Shown here: piece after piece, positions 37,361 to 46,022 of the stretch | Numbering within the stretch: position 1 is the first letter of the stretch | Layout of the letters: every line of letters starts with the position of its first letter | NCBI GenBank assembly: GCA_017645655.1 | Contig: JAGCNZ010000002.1 | Span: 1-64,000 of the forward strand | Direction: 5' to 3' | Length of the DNA stretch: 64,000 nucleotides | Source of the DNA: Bacteroidaceae bacterium | GTDB lineage: Bacteria; Bacteroidota; Bacteroidia; Bacteroidales; Bacteroidaceae | The notes under the pieces: model-generated | What the model saw: the letters and a program-made list of their open reading frames with translations, nothing else | Told to the model about the DNA's origin: nothing | Database searches by the model: none | Translations under genes and position numbers: made by a program

Positions 37361-38716
37361 ATGACAAATAAGAGAGGTAATTTCGGGAGCAAGATAGGTG
37401 CCGTGTTGGCATCCGCGGGGTCGGCCGTCGGCTTGGGCAACGTGTGGCGTTTCCCTACGGAGGTCGGCAACAATGGCGGCGCGGCGTTCATCTTCATCTA
37501 TCTCATCTGCATAGCCGTGATTGGCATCCCAGTCATGATGAGTGAGTTCCTCATTGGCAGACACACACACACCAATACTATTTCGGCGTTTGCAAAGCTT
37601 GCGCCGGGCAAGTGGTGGCGCGTCGAAGGCATCGCAGGCGTGTTTGTGGCGTTTTTGATACTGAGCTACTACATCGTCATCAGCGGCTGGACGCTCTTCT
37701 ATCTCATTGAGAGTGTGGCCGGACGGCTGCAGGCGGACCGCGACTACAGCGAGGTCTTCACTGGTTTTGTCAGCAATCCCTGGATGCCGATTGTGGCCGG
37801 AGTTGCTTTCATGACGTGTACCCACGTCATTATTGCCAAGGGAGTGCAGTCGGGTATCGAGAGGTCGTCGAAGCTCATGATGCCCTTGCTTCTGTTTATC
37901 ATCGGCATTCTCGTGGTGTGTTCATTTGGTATGCCTGGTTCCTCGGAAGGTTTGCGTTTCTTGCTCAAGCCGGACTTTTCGAAGCTGACGGCAAGCGTGA
38001 TACTCAGCGCGGTTGGTCAGGCTTTCTTCTCCCTCAGCCTTGCCATGGGCTGCCTCTGCACCTATGCATCCTACTTCCGTGCCGACACCAAGTTGCCAAA
38101 GACGGCTGTCGGGGTGAGTGTCATCGATACGATTGTCGCCATCCTGAGCGGTTTCATCATCTTTCCCGCGGTGTTCAGTGTGGAGGGAGTCAGTGTGGAT
38201 GCCGGTCCGGGACTGGTCTTTATCACACTTCCCAGCGTGTTCAACATCGCATTCAGTCATGTGCCGTGGCTCGGCTACATCTTCTCGGGCTTCTTCTACC
38301 TGTTGCTCTTGCTGGCGGCACTCACCAGCGCAATCTCTTTGCACGAGAGCGTAACGGCTTACGTGCTGGAGGCTTTCCGCATTTCGCGCAGGAAGGCGGC
38401 TGCCGCAGTGTCCGTCTCGTGCATGTCGCTCGGGGTGATATGCTCTTTGTCGTTCGGTGTGCTGAGTGACTTCACGCTTTTCGGGCTGAATGTCTTCGAG
38501 TTGTTCGACTTCACGGCCTCTAAGATTATCCTTCCCCTCGGTGGCATCATCATCTGTCTGTTCACGGGTTGGTACCTGGACAGGAAGCTTGTGGAGAGTG
38601 AGTTGACGAACGGCGGCACGATTCGCTTCAGGTTGTTCCGCCTCTACTACTTCATTGTGCGCTACGTCGCTCCGCTCGCCATCGCTGCAGTCTTCCTGCA
38701 AGAGATTCTGTCATGA
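37361..38716 (+). CDS. Sodium:neurotransmitter symporter (NSS) family transporter 2
   Basis: A 451-residue paralogue of the preceding transporter, with the same signature (GSAVGLGNVWRFPTEVGNNG) and helix-6 region (FFSLSLAMGCLCTYASYF). Similarity runs along the entire protein, so the pair arose by tandem duplication, yet the sequences are well diverged. Substrates may therefore differ; amino acids are most likely. Its stop overlaps the start of the helix-hairpin-helix gene by 4 bp (ATGA). Confidence 0.9.
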   Translation: MTNKRGNFGSKIGAVLASAGSAVGLGNVWRFPTEVGNNGGAAFIFIYLICIAVIGIPVMMSEFLIGRHTHTNTISAFAKLAPGKWWRVEGIAGVFVAFLILSYYIVISGWTLFYLIESVAGRLQADRDYSEVFTGFVSNPWMPIVAGVAFMTCTHVIIAKGVQSGIERSSKLMMPLLLFIIGILVVCSFGMPGSSEGLRFLLKPDFSKLTASVILSAVGQAFFSLSLAMGCLCTYASYFRADTKLPKTAVGVSVIDTIVAILSGFIIFPAVFSVEGVSVDAGPGLVFITLPSVFNIAFSHVPWLGYIFSGFFYLLLLLAALTSAISLHESVTAYVLEAFRISRRKAAAAVSVSCMSLGVICSLSFGVLSDFTLFGLNVFELFDFTASKIILPLGGIIICLFTGWYLDRKLVESELTNGGTIRFRLFRLYYFIVRYVAPLAIAAVFLQEILS

Positions 38717-39672
38717 AACGCCTGCCTACACTCACACGCTCGCAGCGACGGGCATTGCTCCTCGTCGAGTGGGTCTTGCTCATAGGGATAATCGTGTTTT
38801 CCATCTGGGGACCAGCGCGCTTCCAGACGCCCTCCGCCTCCGAGCGTCCCTCTAATTCTCAGGTGCCAAGGAAGGGGACAAATGCCAAAGCTGCATATTA
38901 CTCTGCCAAGGAGGGCGAGGAAGGTAGAGAGTCGTCTTTGCCCAAGGAGACTCCCTTCGAGAGCTTCGCTTTCGACCCGAACACGGCAGACTCTGCGACT
39001 TTATTGCGTTTGGGACTCTCTCCCTGGCAGGTCCGCAGCATCTATCGCTACCGAGCCAAGCACGGACGCTATCACAAGTTAGAGGACTTCATGCATGTGC
39101 CCGGCTTGACAAACGAGCAGTGGGACCGCTTGAGGCCGTACATCCGTATCGCCACGGAGTTTCAATACGTCGCTCCTGCCGTTTCCCCCGAAGAGGAGCG
39201 GCGGCAAGGACTGGAGGCTATGAAAGCCATGCAGAGCCTGGAAGCACAGGATTCCTTCCCGAGGCAGGAGAAGATAGCGTTCGGCCAGACCATCGACATC
39301 AACACGGCCGACACGTCGCTGCTGAAAATGATTCCGGGCATCGCTTCCAAGCGGGCTGCCCGCATCGTCGCCTACCGCAGGTCGCTCGGTGGATTTGTCA
39401 ACATCGAGCAGGCCATGGAAGCCATCGAGATGCCCGACTCCGTGCTGAAATACATGACGCTCTCGCCCGTCGCGGTTACGAAGATAAACGTCAACAAGCT
39501 CTCCGTCCAGCAGTTGATGAAGCATCCGTACCTCAATTTCTATCAGTCCAAAGCCATCTTCGAGCACCGACAGAACAAGGGAGATTTGCATTCCCTCGAC
39601 GAACTCTCGCACCTCGAAGGCTTCCGCCAGACCGACCTCGACAGGCTCCGACACTACATCACGTTCGAGTAG
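38713..39672 (+). CDS. Membrane-anchored helix-hairpin-helix protein (ComEA-like)
   Basis: A 319-residue protein with one N-terminal membrane helix (ALLLVEWVLLIGIIVFSIW, about 15-33) and three helix-hairpin-helix units: DSATLLRLGLSPWQVRSIYR (about 95), INTADTSLLKMIPGIASKRA (about 197) and INVNKLSVQQLMKHPYLNF (about 257). ComEA-type units bind DNA nonspecifically outside the cytoplasm. dprA elsewhere in the window also belongs to DNA uptake, but no other com gene is near. Residues 40-75 are low-complexity and may contain an insert. Translationally coupled to the NSS gene. Confidence 0.8.
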   Translation: MKRLPTLTRSQRRALLLVEWVLLIGIIVFSIWGPARFQTPSASERPSNSQVPRKGTNAKAAYYSAKEGEEGRESSLPKETPFESFAFDPNTADSATLLRLGLSPWQVRSIYRYRAKHGRYHKLEDFMHVPGLTNEQWDRLRPYIRIATEFQYVAPAVSPEEERRQGLEAMKAMQSLEAQDSFPRQEKIAFGQTIDINTADTSLLKMIPGIASKRAARIVAYRRSLGGFVNIEQAMEAIEMPDSVLKYMTLSPVAVTKINVNKLSVQQLMKHPYLNFYQSKAIFEHRQNKGDLHSLDELSHLEGFRQTDLDRLRHYITFE

Positions 39673-39728
39673 TTGAGGGAGAGACCAAGCCTGAAAGGCC
39701 TTACTACTGAGTAAAATCTTCCAAGTCT

Positions 39729-39885
39729 AACGTGGGAAAAAAGAGTTACCCGTGTCATATGAAAAAACGTCACGTGGGTAAAATGAAAATATCACGTGGG
39801 TAAAATGGAATTATCACGTGTAATATTTCAAATATTACGTGGGTAAAATGAATTTATCACGTGTGATGTTTTGAGACACCCCGTG
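39729..39885. repeat. Phased CACGTG array 6 (reverse, longest)
   Basis: Boxes at 39729 (AACGTG), 39749 (CCCGTG), 39771, 39793, 39815 (CACGTG), 39836 (TACGTG), 39858 (CACGTG) and 39880 (CCCGTG), steps 20-22-22-22-21-22-22. The 21-bp central step is between 39815 and 39836. It lies between the convergent ends of the HhH gene and the GH115 gene, 56 bp and 62 bp away. Confidence 0.92.
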
Positions 39886-39947
39886 CCGCATCGGCTGGAG
39901 TAGGCAGGAAAGTAGGGCAGCGAAGGCCGCTTCCCCTCCCTTCTCAG

Positions 39948-42900
39948 CTACTTGGCGAACTTGACGACGCTGCCGTCAGGACGACGCATGATGAAGAGCC
40001 CGCCCTGACGCGCTACCCCAAAAGGGAGCTGTCGGCCTTGGAGGTCGTAGAGCGCGGCACGCCCCTCCTCCATCTTTCCTCTCAGTTCCTCCCTCATCGA
40101 CGTCGGGTCGTCGACTGCATCGATGCGCTGCAGGCGGAAGTGGTCCACCTTGAACCAGCCGTGACTGTCGTTCGTGGAGCGCGTCCCGTCGGCCTTGAAG
40201 TTGCTGGTACGGATGCCAAGTTTCAGGCTTTCGCCGTCCTCGAGCGTCACCATCACAGCCATCGGATGCAACGTCATCTTGCCTGCGCCGGACGCTCCGT
40301 AGCCTGCGAAAGTGTTCGCCTCGCCCGACGTGAGCATCGACTCCTTGTAGTCGGACGCTTTGCCATAGTACTGCACATTGTTGTTGGCAAAGAGTCGGCA
40401 GTTCGCCAACTTGTCCTTCTGCACTCCCAAAAGGCAGGTCACCAGGTAAGTTCCCGCGCCAAGTTTGCTTGCGGATACTGTCTGGAAAAGCTCGTAGGCG
40501 TTAGGCAACGGCTTTCCACTCGCCCAGAACATGTTGATGCCCCACAGGTGCTTGGCATCCTGATTCACGCCCCACGAGTTGCCATTGCTGATGTTAGTCG
40601 CTCTCCACCCCTTAGGCACACCACGAATCAACCCGCCTTGCGGATTGAGTTCGCCTGCCGTGCCCCCATACTCGAAGTCAGGATTCGTGAGCAGACCCGT
40701 GAGGTCTTCCTCGCCGGCACTGAAGGGAATGCTTGCCAAAGCACTGACGCAGAGCCCGGGATCCATGAAATAGACGCGCACCCCCACGGTCTTGTCCTCC
40801 GTGCTCACGTAGTGAACAGCCGCGGGAATGTAGCCTTGGGCCACTGTTTCATCCCAGGCCTCGGTTCTCTCGGTCTGTTTGATCGAGATGATAGCCGCGT
40901 TAGCTCCGTCCACAGAAATGCCTGCGCGGATGTCGTAGGCGTTGTTCAGGCGGAACGTAGGCAGGCAGCGCACCTGGATGACGTTGAGGCCTTTTTGCAC
41001 CGGCAAAGCATATTCCGCATAAGGCGCCGCGTTGGCCGAGGTGTAGGCCTGCATGTCAAGAGGCCAAACGGTAGCTGTGCTGCCTTGGATGCCCAGTCCC
41101 TCCAGCGTCTTCACCGTGGAGGAGGCGTTCGTGTAACTGCCTCCGGCGACAATCTTGACGTCGGGCTGCAGCAAAGAACTCTGCTGCCCGGCCACGTCAT
41201 CCGACGTCGCGACGGCAGGCATCAAGTGCTGGCTCCAGTTGTTCGGCTTGTAGCTCATCATGCCGTTCCACTTCCCGCTGGCAATGGCGGTGTTGTATCT
41301 GTTCGTAAGCGTCACTATCTCATTGAAAGCACTCTGTGCCGCATTGGCATACTCCAGTGCCTTCTCCTCCTGTCCAGTCCAGGCATAAAGAAAACTTTGG
41401 CGTGCCCGCAGCAGTTTGATGTTCTGGTCTGCGCATGCACAAACCGGGTATTCAATGAGCTCGTAATACGCATAGCGAAGCGACGAAGGAATGCTCGCAC
41501 GCAATGCCACTGCCCTCTGATAGAGATTCTGATACTCCGCAATACGCGCATCGACCTCGTCGTTCGAGTGATCGAAGTGGCAGAGCTGAACATGTTCAGG
41601 CTTTGCCGCGATGCCGAGACGGTAGTATGCAAGCTTGATGTCGCTTATCTCGTCGGCATACGACTCGCCGAATGTGCGCGCTGCCCACTCGCGAGTATAG
41701 AGATAAGCACGTTCCGGAGTCCAACTGTTAACGTCCCATGCCAAGTCCATACAGAACTCTAATTCCTCTTCGGCAGGCTTGATGTCTCCCACGTTAATAA
41801 TCCATTGGTCGCGTATGCCTTGTGCGTAAGCTTTACTCAACTCGTAGCTGCACAGCGAAGGCGAGATGCTGCTCAGCCAAAGGTAGGAGTCGGGAGAACC
41901 CCAATAGGAAAGGTGATAATAGACAGCGTTGCCGCCTGAGCGAGCTTGCTCGGCTTGGTTGGGCATCTGACGTATGTAGCCGTGATTGTCGTCGACCCAC
42001 ATCAGGGTGACATCCTCGGGCACTTGCAGTCCTGCATTGTATGCGTCGAGCACTTCTTTGTAGGGTATGAAGATTTGCGGTATGGCAGTGGGGTCGCCTA
42101 TGCTGTCCGCGAGTAGTTGTCGCTGATAGGCAATGATGTCTGTCAACGCGGCGACGCGTTCTGACGTGGAATTGTAGCCGTTGATGCCTGTGTCGTGTAC
42201 GCCTCGCATGCCGAGCGTGTAGATGGCGTTCTTGCCTCGGCTTTCGCCCACGCGTTCGGCCCAGTAGCGCTTTATCATCTCTCTGTTTGTCTTCCAGTTC
42301 CAATCGTCGTTGTAGTGGCCGCCGTAGCGGTTCCATTCCCATTCGTTATCGCGGAGCATCTGCTCGCAATGGCTGGATCCCATGTAAATGTCATACTTCA
42401 TGATGAGCGGGATGTTTGCCTTCAAGTCCCAGAAGGCGCGGCTGCAGTTGTGCATGGCAGGCCATAGCGTATTGGCGCGAAGGCGGAGGAGGAGCTCCAT
42501 GATGGCAGCGTAGGTCTTTGGTCCGATGTTATTCACCGATGCGTCTTCCATTTTGTTTTTTGCCCAGGGCTGCAGTCCGAAGTCCTCGTCGTTGAGGAAG
42601 ATGCCTCGGAACTTGACGGAAGGTGAGCCGAAGACGCTTCTGCCGGGCGTTACGTAAAGCTGCGACTTGGTGGTCGGAGTGACGTCGGCCCACCATATCC
42701 AGGGTGAGACGCCCATCATCCGGCTGAGTTGGAACATGCCGTAGGCTGTGGCGCGTGGCTGGGAGCCAAATATGACGAGTGCTTTTGCGACACCCTCCAT
42801 CGGATTTTCTATGACTTGCATGCCAAATGTTTCCCATTTGCCAACGACGTCGCTCACGTCGATCTTACCGTCTGCAACGAGTTGGTCGATGTGTTGCGAC

Positions 42901-43190
42901 TGCCCGATGGTGCCTACGATGATGGGGTTTTTCAGCGTCGAGGGCTCCGTCTTGAACTTCTGGAACGTTTTCCTCGTGACGGCTTTGAGGTCGGCGATGA
43001 GGCAGTCGGCGACCGTCGTCACCACTTCAGCATCGTTTTCGTCATAGAGGATGATGGCCTTGTCGGCACTCGTCGAGCCCGCAATGGCGAAGCATCCGTC
43101 GACGGGAGAGGTCACGACCTGCAGTTCGTCGGCATTTACGGCCAGTGCGAAGAGCACAAAAAGCAGGGAAAGGAGGGATTTCGTCTTCAT
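39948..43190 (-). CDS. GH115 family alpha-glucuronidase
   Basis: About 1080 residues. The start is the ATG at 43188-43190 giving a signal peptide (MKTKSLLSLLFVLFALAVNA); a longer frame to 43331 would span the promoter. GH115 enzymes remove (4-O-methyl)-glucuronic acid from xylan side chains. The N-terminal domain (about 20-160) is followed by the barrel domain with KFRGIFLNDEDFGLQPWA, YGGHYNDDWNWKTNREMIKR and GMRGVHDTGINGY. The C-terminal GH115 domain and a carbohydrate-binding-like module (NPDFEYGG) follow, then a tail (AALYDLQGRQLPFGV) like that of other secreted proteins here. No SusC/SusD genes are near. Confidence 0.88.
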   Translation of the reverse strand: MKTKSLLSLLFVLFALAVNADELQVVTSPVDGCFAIAGSTSADKAIILYDENDAEVVTTVADCLIADLKAVTRKTFQKFKTEPSTLKNPIIVGTIGQSQHIDQLVADGKIDVSDVVGKWETFGMQVIENPMEGVAKALVIFGSQPRATAYGMFQLSRMMGVSPWIWWADVTPTTKSQLYVTPGRSVFGSPSVKFRGIFLNDEDFGLQPWAKNKMEDASVNNIGPKTYAAIMELLLRLRANTLWPAMHNCSRAFWDLKANIPLIMKYDIYMGSSHCEQMLRDNEWEWNRYGGHYNDDWNWKTNREMIKRYWAERVGESRGKNAIYTLGMRGVHDTGINGYNSTSERVAALTDIIAYQRQLLADSIGDPTAIPQIFIPYKEVLDAYNAGLQVPEDVTLMWVDDNHGYIRQMPNQAEQARSGGNAVYYHLSYWGSPDSYLWLSSISPSLCSYELSKAYAQGIRDQWIINVGDIKPAEEELEFCMDLAWDVNSWTPERAYLYTREWAARTFGESYADEISDIKLAYYRLGIAAKPEHVQLCHFDHSNDEVDARIAEYQNLYQRAVALRASIPSSLRYAYYELIEYPVCACADQNIKLLRARQSFLYAWTGQEEKALEYANAAQSAFNEIVTLTNRYNTAIASGKWNGMMSYKPNNWSQHLMPAVATSDDVAGQQSSLLQPDVKIVAGGSYTNASSTVKTLEGLGIQGSTATVWPLDMQAYTSANAAPYAEYALPVQKGLNVIQVRCLPTFRLNNAYDIRAGISVDGANAAIISIKQTERTEAWDETVAQGYIPAAVHYVSTEDKTVGVRVYFMDPGLCVSALASIPFSAGEEDLTGLLTNPDFEYGGTAGELNPQGGLIRGVPKGWRATNISNGNSWGVNQDAKHLWGINMFWASGKPLPNAYELFQTVSASKLGAGTYLVTCLLGVQKDKLANCRLFANNNVQYYGKASDYKESMLTSGEANTFAGYGASGAGKMTLHPMAVMVTLEDGESLKLGIRTSNFKADGTRSTNDSHGWFKVDHFRLQRIDAVDDPTSMREELRGKMEEGRAALYDLQGRQLPFGVARQGGLFIMRRPDGSVVKFAK

Positions 43191-43225
43191 CGTGATAAAG
43201 GTTTTTGCGTGTAGAATGTTTTGTG

Positions 43226-43233
43226 CAAAGATA
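43226..43233 (-). promoter_or_regulatory. -7 promoter box of the GH115 gene
   Basis: TATCTTTG on the minus strand, 35 bp upstream of the chosen ATG. Confidence 0.6.
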
Positions 43234-43361
43234 GGAATTTTTGCAATACATGGTACAATCTTTGCCAATAAAATTGGGTTAGTTGCATTATTTTGCACAA
43301 AGCGAGGCCACTTTCGACGAGTTGCGAGCATGAACGCGATACATGTGGTCGAAAGACGCGA

Positions 43362-43476
43362 TACGTGATGATGAAAAACTACCCACGTGATAAATTCATT
43401 TTACCCACGTAATATTTGAAATATTACACGTGATATTTTGATTTTACCCACGTGATAATTTCAAATGACCCGCGTG
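43362..43476. repeat. Phased CACGTG array 7 (forward)
   Basis: Boxes at 43362 (TACGTG), 43384, 43406 (CACGTA), 43427, 43449 and 43471 (CGCGTG), others CACGTG; steps 22-22-21-22-22, identical to arrays 2, 4 and 8. The central spacer 43412-43426 is ATATTTGAAATATTA. It lies 128 bp upstream of the GH115 -7 box. Confidence 0.95.
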
Positions 43477-43531
43477 TCGTTTGGCAGCGTCACTCGGATT
43501 GTGAACCTTAGTTGCGTGCGACGCTTCCTTT

Positions 43532-44914
43532 TCAGGGGATAAGCAGCGAGCTGTCTCCGTAGCTGAGAAAGCGGAAGTCGTGTGCGAGGGCGTAGTCGTA
43601 GACGTCGTGCCAGCCCTCTCCGATAAAGGCGCTGACGAGGAGCAGCAACGTGCTCTGCGGCTGGTGGAAGTTCGTAATCATGCGTCGCACGATGTGGTAC
43701 TTGTAGCCGGGGGCGATGATGATTTGCGTGCTGGCGTGCAGCACCTCCTCGCCCGTCTCGTCCATGTAGCGGAGCAGGGCAGTGAGGGCATCCACCGTCG
43801 AGAGCGAACCATCGTATTCATACGGCATCCACTGGGGGACATGAAGGGGGGGAAGTGAAGAGTGAAGAGAGAAAAGTGAAGAATCAGAGTTGCCTTCTGG
43901 GGATTTAGGTGATTTATATTCTTCACTCTTCACTCTTCGTTCTTCATTCTCTGCCAGCACCCCCATGTAATATAGGCTTTCGAGTGTGCGGACGCTGGTC
44001 GTGCCGACGGCAATCGCCTCGCCGTTGTGCGCCAGGAGTCGCTCGATGGTGCGGCGATGTACGGCAATGTGCTCGGTGTGCATATCGTGCCCGCCGATTT
44101 CTTCACTCTTGACGGGCCGGAACGTTCCTGCTCCCACATGAAGCGTCACCTCCTCCCGCTCGATGCCCCGGGCATCGATGTCCTGGAGGACGCGCTTCGT
44201 GAAATGCAGTCCCGCCGTAGGTGCCGCCACCGAACCTTTTATCTTGGAATAGACCGTCTGGTACGTCGTCTTGTCGCTCTCCTCAGTCTTGCGATTCAGG
44301 TATGGCGGGATGGGGAGCTCGCCGACGGCATCGATGACCTCCGCCCAAGTGAGGTTCGCGTCCCATTCAAACTTGATCTCCTGGCTCGTGCCATGCGTTC
44401 CGACGCGCTCTGCCGTTAGTTTGAAGTTTGAATCTTGAATTGTGAAATCCCTCGTCAGACGTCCTTCCTTCCACTTCTTCAGGTTTCCCACCAGGCAATA
44501 CCACGAGCAGCAACCCCTCGTGACAAAGTTCTCCTGATACTCCACAGGGTTAGCCGGCTCCAGGAGGAACACTTCGATGAGGGCACCGAGGGCTTCCCCA
44601 GACTCCTCCAAAGGAAGGGAGAAGCTGTCTGTCATCTCGTTCTGCTGATGTTTCTCTCTGCCTTCGGAGGGATTGGGAGAGGCTTTGCTCTTCCTGAAAT
44701 GCAGCCTTGCCTGTATGACACGGGTGTTGTTGAAGACCATCAATGCACCCTTCGGCAGCAAGGCAGGCAGGTCGCGGAACACTGTTTCGCTTACCTTCCC
44801 GCCCTCGTAAACCAGCAGTTTGCTGCTGTCGCGCTCAGCCAGGGGGAACTTCGCGATGCGTTCCTCCGGCAATGCATAGTCGTAATCTCGTATTTTAATC
44901 TGTCTTGCGTCCAT
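43532..44914 (-). CDS. queA: QueA-like S-adenosylmethionine:tRNA ribosyltransferase-isomerase
   Basis: About 460 residues. The start at 44912-44914 (MDARQIKIRDYDYALPEERI) is preferred over 44926, which overlaps the -7 box. QueA moves a ribosyl group from SAM to preQ1 in tRNA to make epoxyqueuosine. Motifs include NNTRVIQARLHF, KGSVAAPTAGLHFTKRVL, VTLHVGAGTFRPVKSEEIGGHDMHTE and NFHQPQSTLLLLVSAFIG. It belongs to the longer Bacteroidetes form with an extra WYCLVGNLKKWKEG segment. Two low-complexity inserts (about 77-107 and 320-357) add roughly 65 residues. Confidence 0.85.
   Translation of the reverse strand: MDARQIKIRDYDYALPEERIAKFPLAERDSSKLLVYEGGKVSETVFRDLPALLPKGALMVFNNTRVIQARLHFRKSKASPNPSEGREKHQQNEMTDSFSLPLEESGEALGALIEVFLLEPANPVEYQENFVTRGCCSWYCLVGNLKKWKEGRLTRDFTIQDSNFKLTAERVGTHGTSQEIKFEWDANLTWAEVIDAVGELPIPPYLNRKTEESDKTTYQTVYSKIKGSVAAPTAGLHFTKRVLQDIDARGIEREEVTLHVGAGTFRPVKSEEIGGHDMHTEHIAVHRRTIERLLAHNGEAIAVGTTSVRTLESLYYMGVLAENEERRVKSEEYKSPKSPEGNSDSSLFSLHSSLPPLHVPQWMPYEYDGSLSTVDALTALLRYMDETGEEVLHASTQIIIAPGYKYHIVRRMITNFHQPQSTLLLLVSAFIGEGWHDVYDYALAHDFRFLSYGDSSLLIP
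43844..43955. repeat. In-frame palindromic insert 1 in the QueA-like gene
   Basis: Imperfect inverted arms of GAAGTGAAGAGTGAAGA type (43852-43884) and its complement-like ATTCTTCACTCTTCACTC (43918-43952) enclose a short loop. It encodes RRVKSEEYKSPKSPEGNSDS and LFSLHSSLPPLHVP. The tandem GTGAAGA/TCTTCAC units look like non-coding Bacteroidetes repeats read in frame. Confidence 0.7.
44592..44683. repeat. In-frame palindromic insert 2 in the QueA-like gene
   Basis: Imperfect 23-bp inverted arms (GCTTCCCCAGACTCC... from 44592 and CCTTCGGAGGGATTGGGAG from 44661). It encodes SKASPNPSEGREKHQQNEM and SFSLPLEESGEALG. The CCTTCGGAGGG type arm is a familiar intergenic repeat composition. The borders are approximate. 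Confidence 0.6.
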
Positions 44915-44923
44915 AAACGTCGG

Positions 44924-44931
44924 CAAAATTA
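44924..44931 (-). promoter_or_regulatory. -7 promoter box of the QueA-like gene
   Basis: TAATTTTG on the minus strand, 9 bp upstream of the chosen ATG, which would give a nearly leaderless transcript. Confidence 0.4.
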
Positions 44932-45005
44932 CAAAGAATTTAAGAATTAAGGAAGAAGAAGAAAGAAATAAGGTGTAAATAAGCGCAACGTTTCTCTTTT
45001 TTTGC

Positions 45006-45013
45006 TATATTTG
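45006..45013 (+). promoter_or_regulatory. -7 promoter box of the metallopeptidase gene
   Basis: TATATTTG, 47 bp upstream of the ATG at 45061. Confidence 0.6.
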
Positions 45014-45060
45014 CATCAGATTTATCACATAAAACATTAAACTTATAAACGCAGAGACCT

Positions 45061-45924
45061 ATGAAACTGACAGGAAGAAGAGAAAGTACAAACGTAGACG
45101 ACCGTCGCGGCATGACGGCGGCAAAGGCAGGCGGCCTGGGCATAGGCGGCATCATCATTGCTCTGATTATATCTTTCATCACGGGCAGTAATCCGTTGGA
45201 GATGCTCAGCAATGTCGGCATGCTGGGCAACGTGACAGAACAGGCAGAGGGCGGTAGAGAGTTTACCGAGGAGGAACAGCAACTTGCCACCTTCTCCAAG
45301 CAGATTCTTGCTGGCACGGAGGACGTGTGGACCGAGGAGTTCAAGAAAATCGGCCGCACCTACGAGCCACCTAAGATGGTGCTCTACACCGGGAGTGTGC
45401 AGACGGGCTGTGGCAACGGCTCGGCAAGCATGGGTCCGTTCTATTGCTCGGCAGACCAGTGCCTGTACATTGACCTGTCGTTCTTCACGTCGATGAAGCA
45501 GCAGTTGGGTGCCGACGGCGATTTCGCCTACGCTTACGTCATTGCGCACGAGGTGGGACACCATGTTGAGTACCTGCTCGGCACGCTTGGCAAGGTGCAT
45601 CAGCAGATGTCGAAACTCAATTCGACCGAGGCCAACAAGCTGAGTGTCCGCCTTGAGCTCTTGGCAGACTTCTATGCTGGCGTGTGGGCTTACCACGACA
45701 ACAAGATGTTCGGAAGCTTGGAGGACGGCGACCTCGAAGAGGCTATCAACTGCGCGCAGGTCATCGGCGACAACTACTTGCAAGAGAAGGCGCGCGGCTA
45801 TTCCCAGCCTGAGACCTTCACGCACGGCACCTCGAAGCAGCGCATGAAGTGGCTCAAGCTCGGTCTTCAGACGGGTGACATCCGCCGAGGCACTACTTTC
45901 CAGTGCAGCGACGCCGAGCTCTAA
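45061..45924 (+). CDS. YpfJ-type neutral zinc metallopeptidase
   Basis: A 287-residue membrane-anchored putative metallopeptidase (PF04228 type). One membrane helix (GGIIIALIISFITG, about 30-45) follows a basic N-terminus that starts KLTGRRESTNVDDRRG, the conserved opening of the family. The zinc motif HEVGHHVEYLLG (HExxH, about 162-173) and the later LELLADFYAGVWAYH (third-ligand region) are intact. CSADQCLYIDLSFF is also family-typical. The substrate is unknown. It is monocistronic, followed by a hairpin and array 8. Confidence 0.9.
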   Translation: MKLTGRRESTNVDDRRGMTAAKAGGLGIGGIIIALIISFITGSNPLEMLSNVGMLGNVTEQAEGGREFTEEEQQLATFSKQILAGTEDVWTEEFKKIGRTYEPPKMVLYTGSVQTGCGNGSASMGPFYCSADQCLYIDLSFFTSMKQQLGADGDFAYAYVIAHEVGHHVEYLLGTLGKVHQQMSKLNSTEANKLSVRLELLADFYAGVWAYHDNKMFGSLEDGDLEEAINCAQVIGDNYLQEKARGYSQPETFTHGTSKQRMKWLKLGLQTGDIRRGTTFQCSDAEL

Positions 45925-45956
45925 GGACTTATCATATATTTGAGAAACGCCCGTGG

Positions 45957-46000
45957 CAAGGGCAGGGAGCAATGCCGGAACGTGTCGCTTCCTGCCCTTG
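45957..46000 (+). terminator. Hairpin after the metallopeptidase gene
   Basis: A 13-bp stem with one non-Watson-Crick position (CAAGGGCAGGGAG at 45957-45969, CTTCCTGCCCTTG at 45988-46000). No T-run follows, so termination is likely but not certain. Confidence 0.55.
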
Positions 46001-46022
46001 CGTGTCGTGTCTGCAAACTAAG

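Larger units (their letters stand above)
43191..43531. other. Intergenic region between GH115 and the QueA-like gene
   Basis: 341 bp without a gene. It holds the GH115 -7 box (43226-43233), array 7 (43362-43476) and a short GC-rich stretch before the end of the QueA-like gene. Confidence 0.8.

Noticed and set aside
40038..41762. 574-residue open frame on the plus strand
   Set aside because: Antisense to the GH115 gene, no recognisable fold; shadow.
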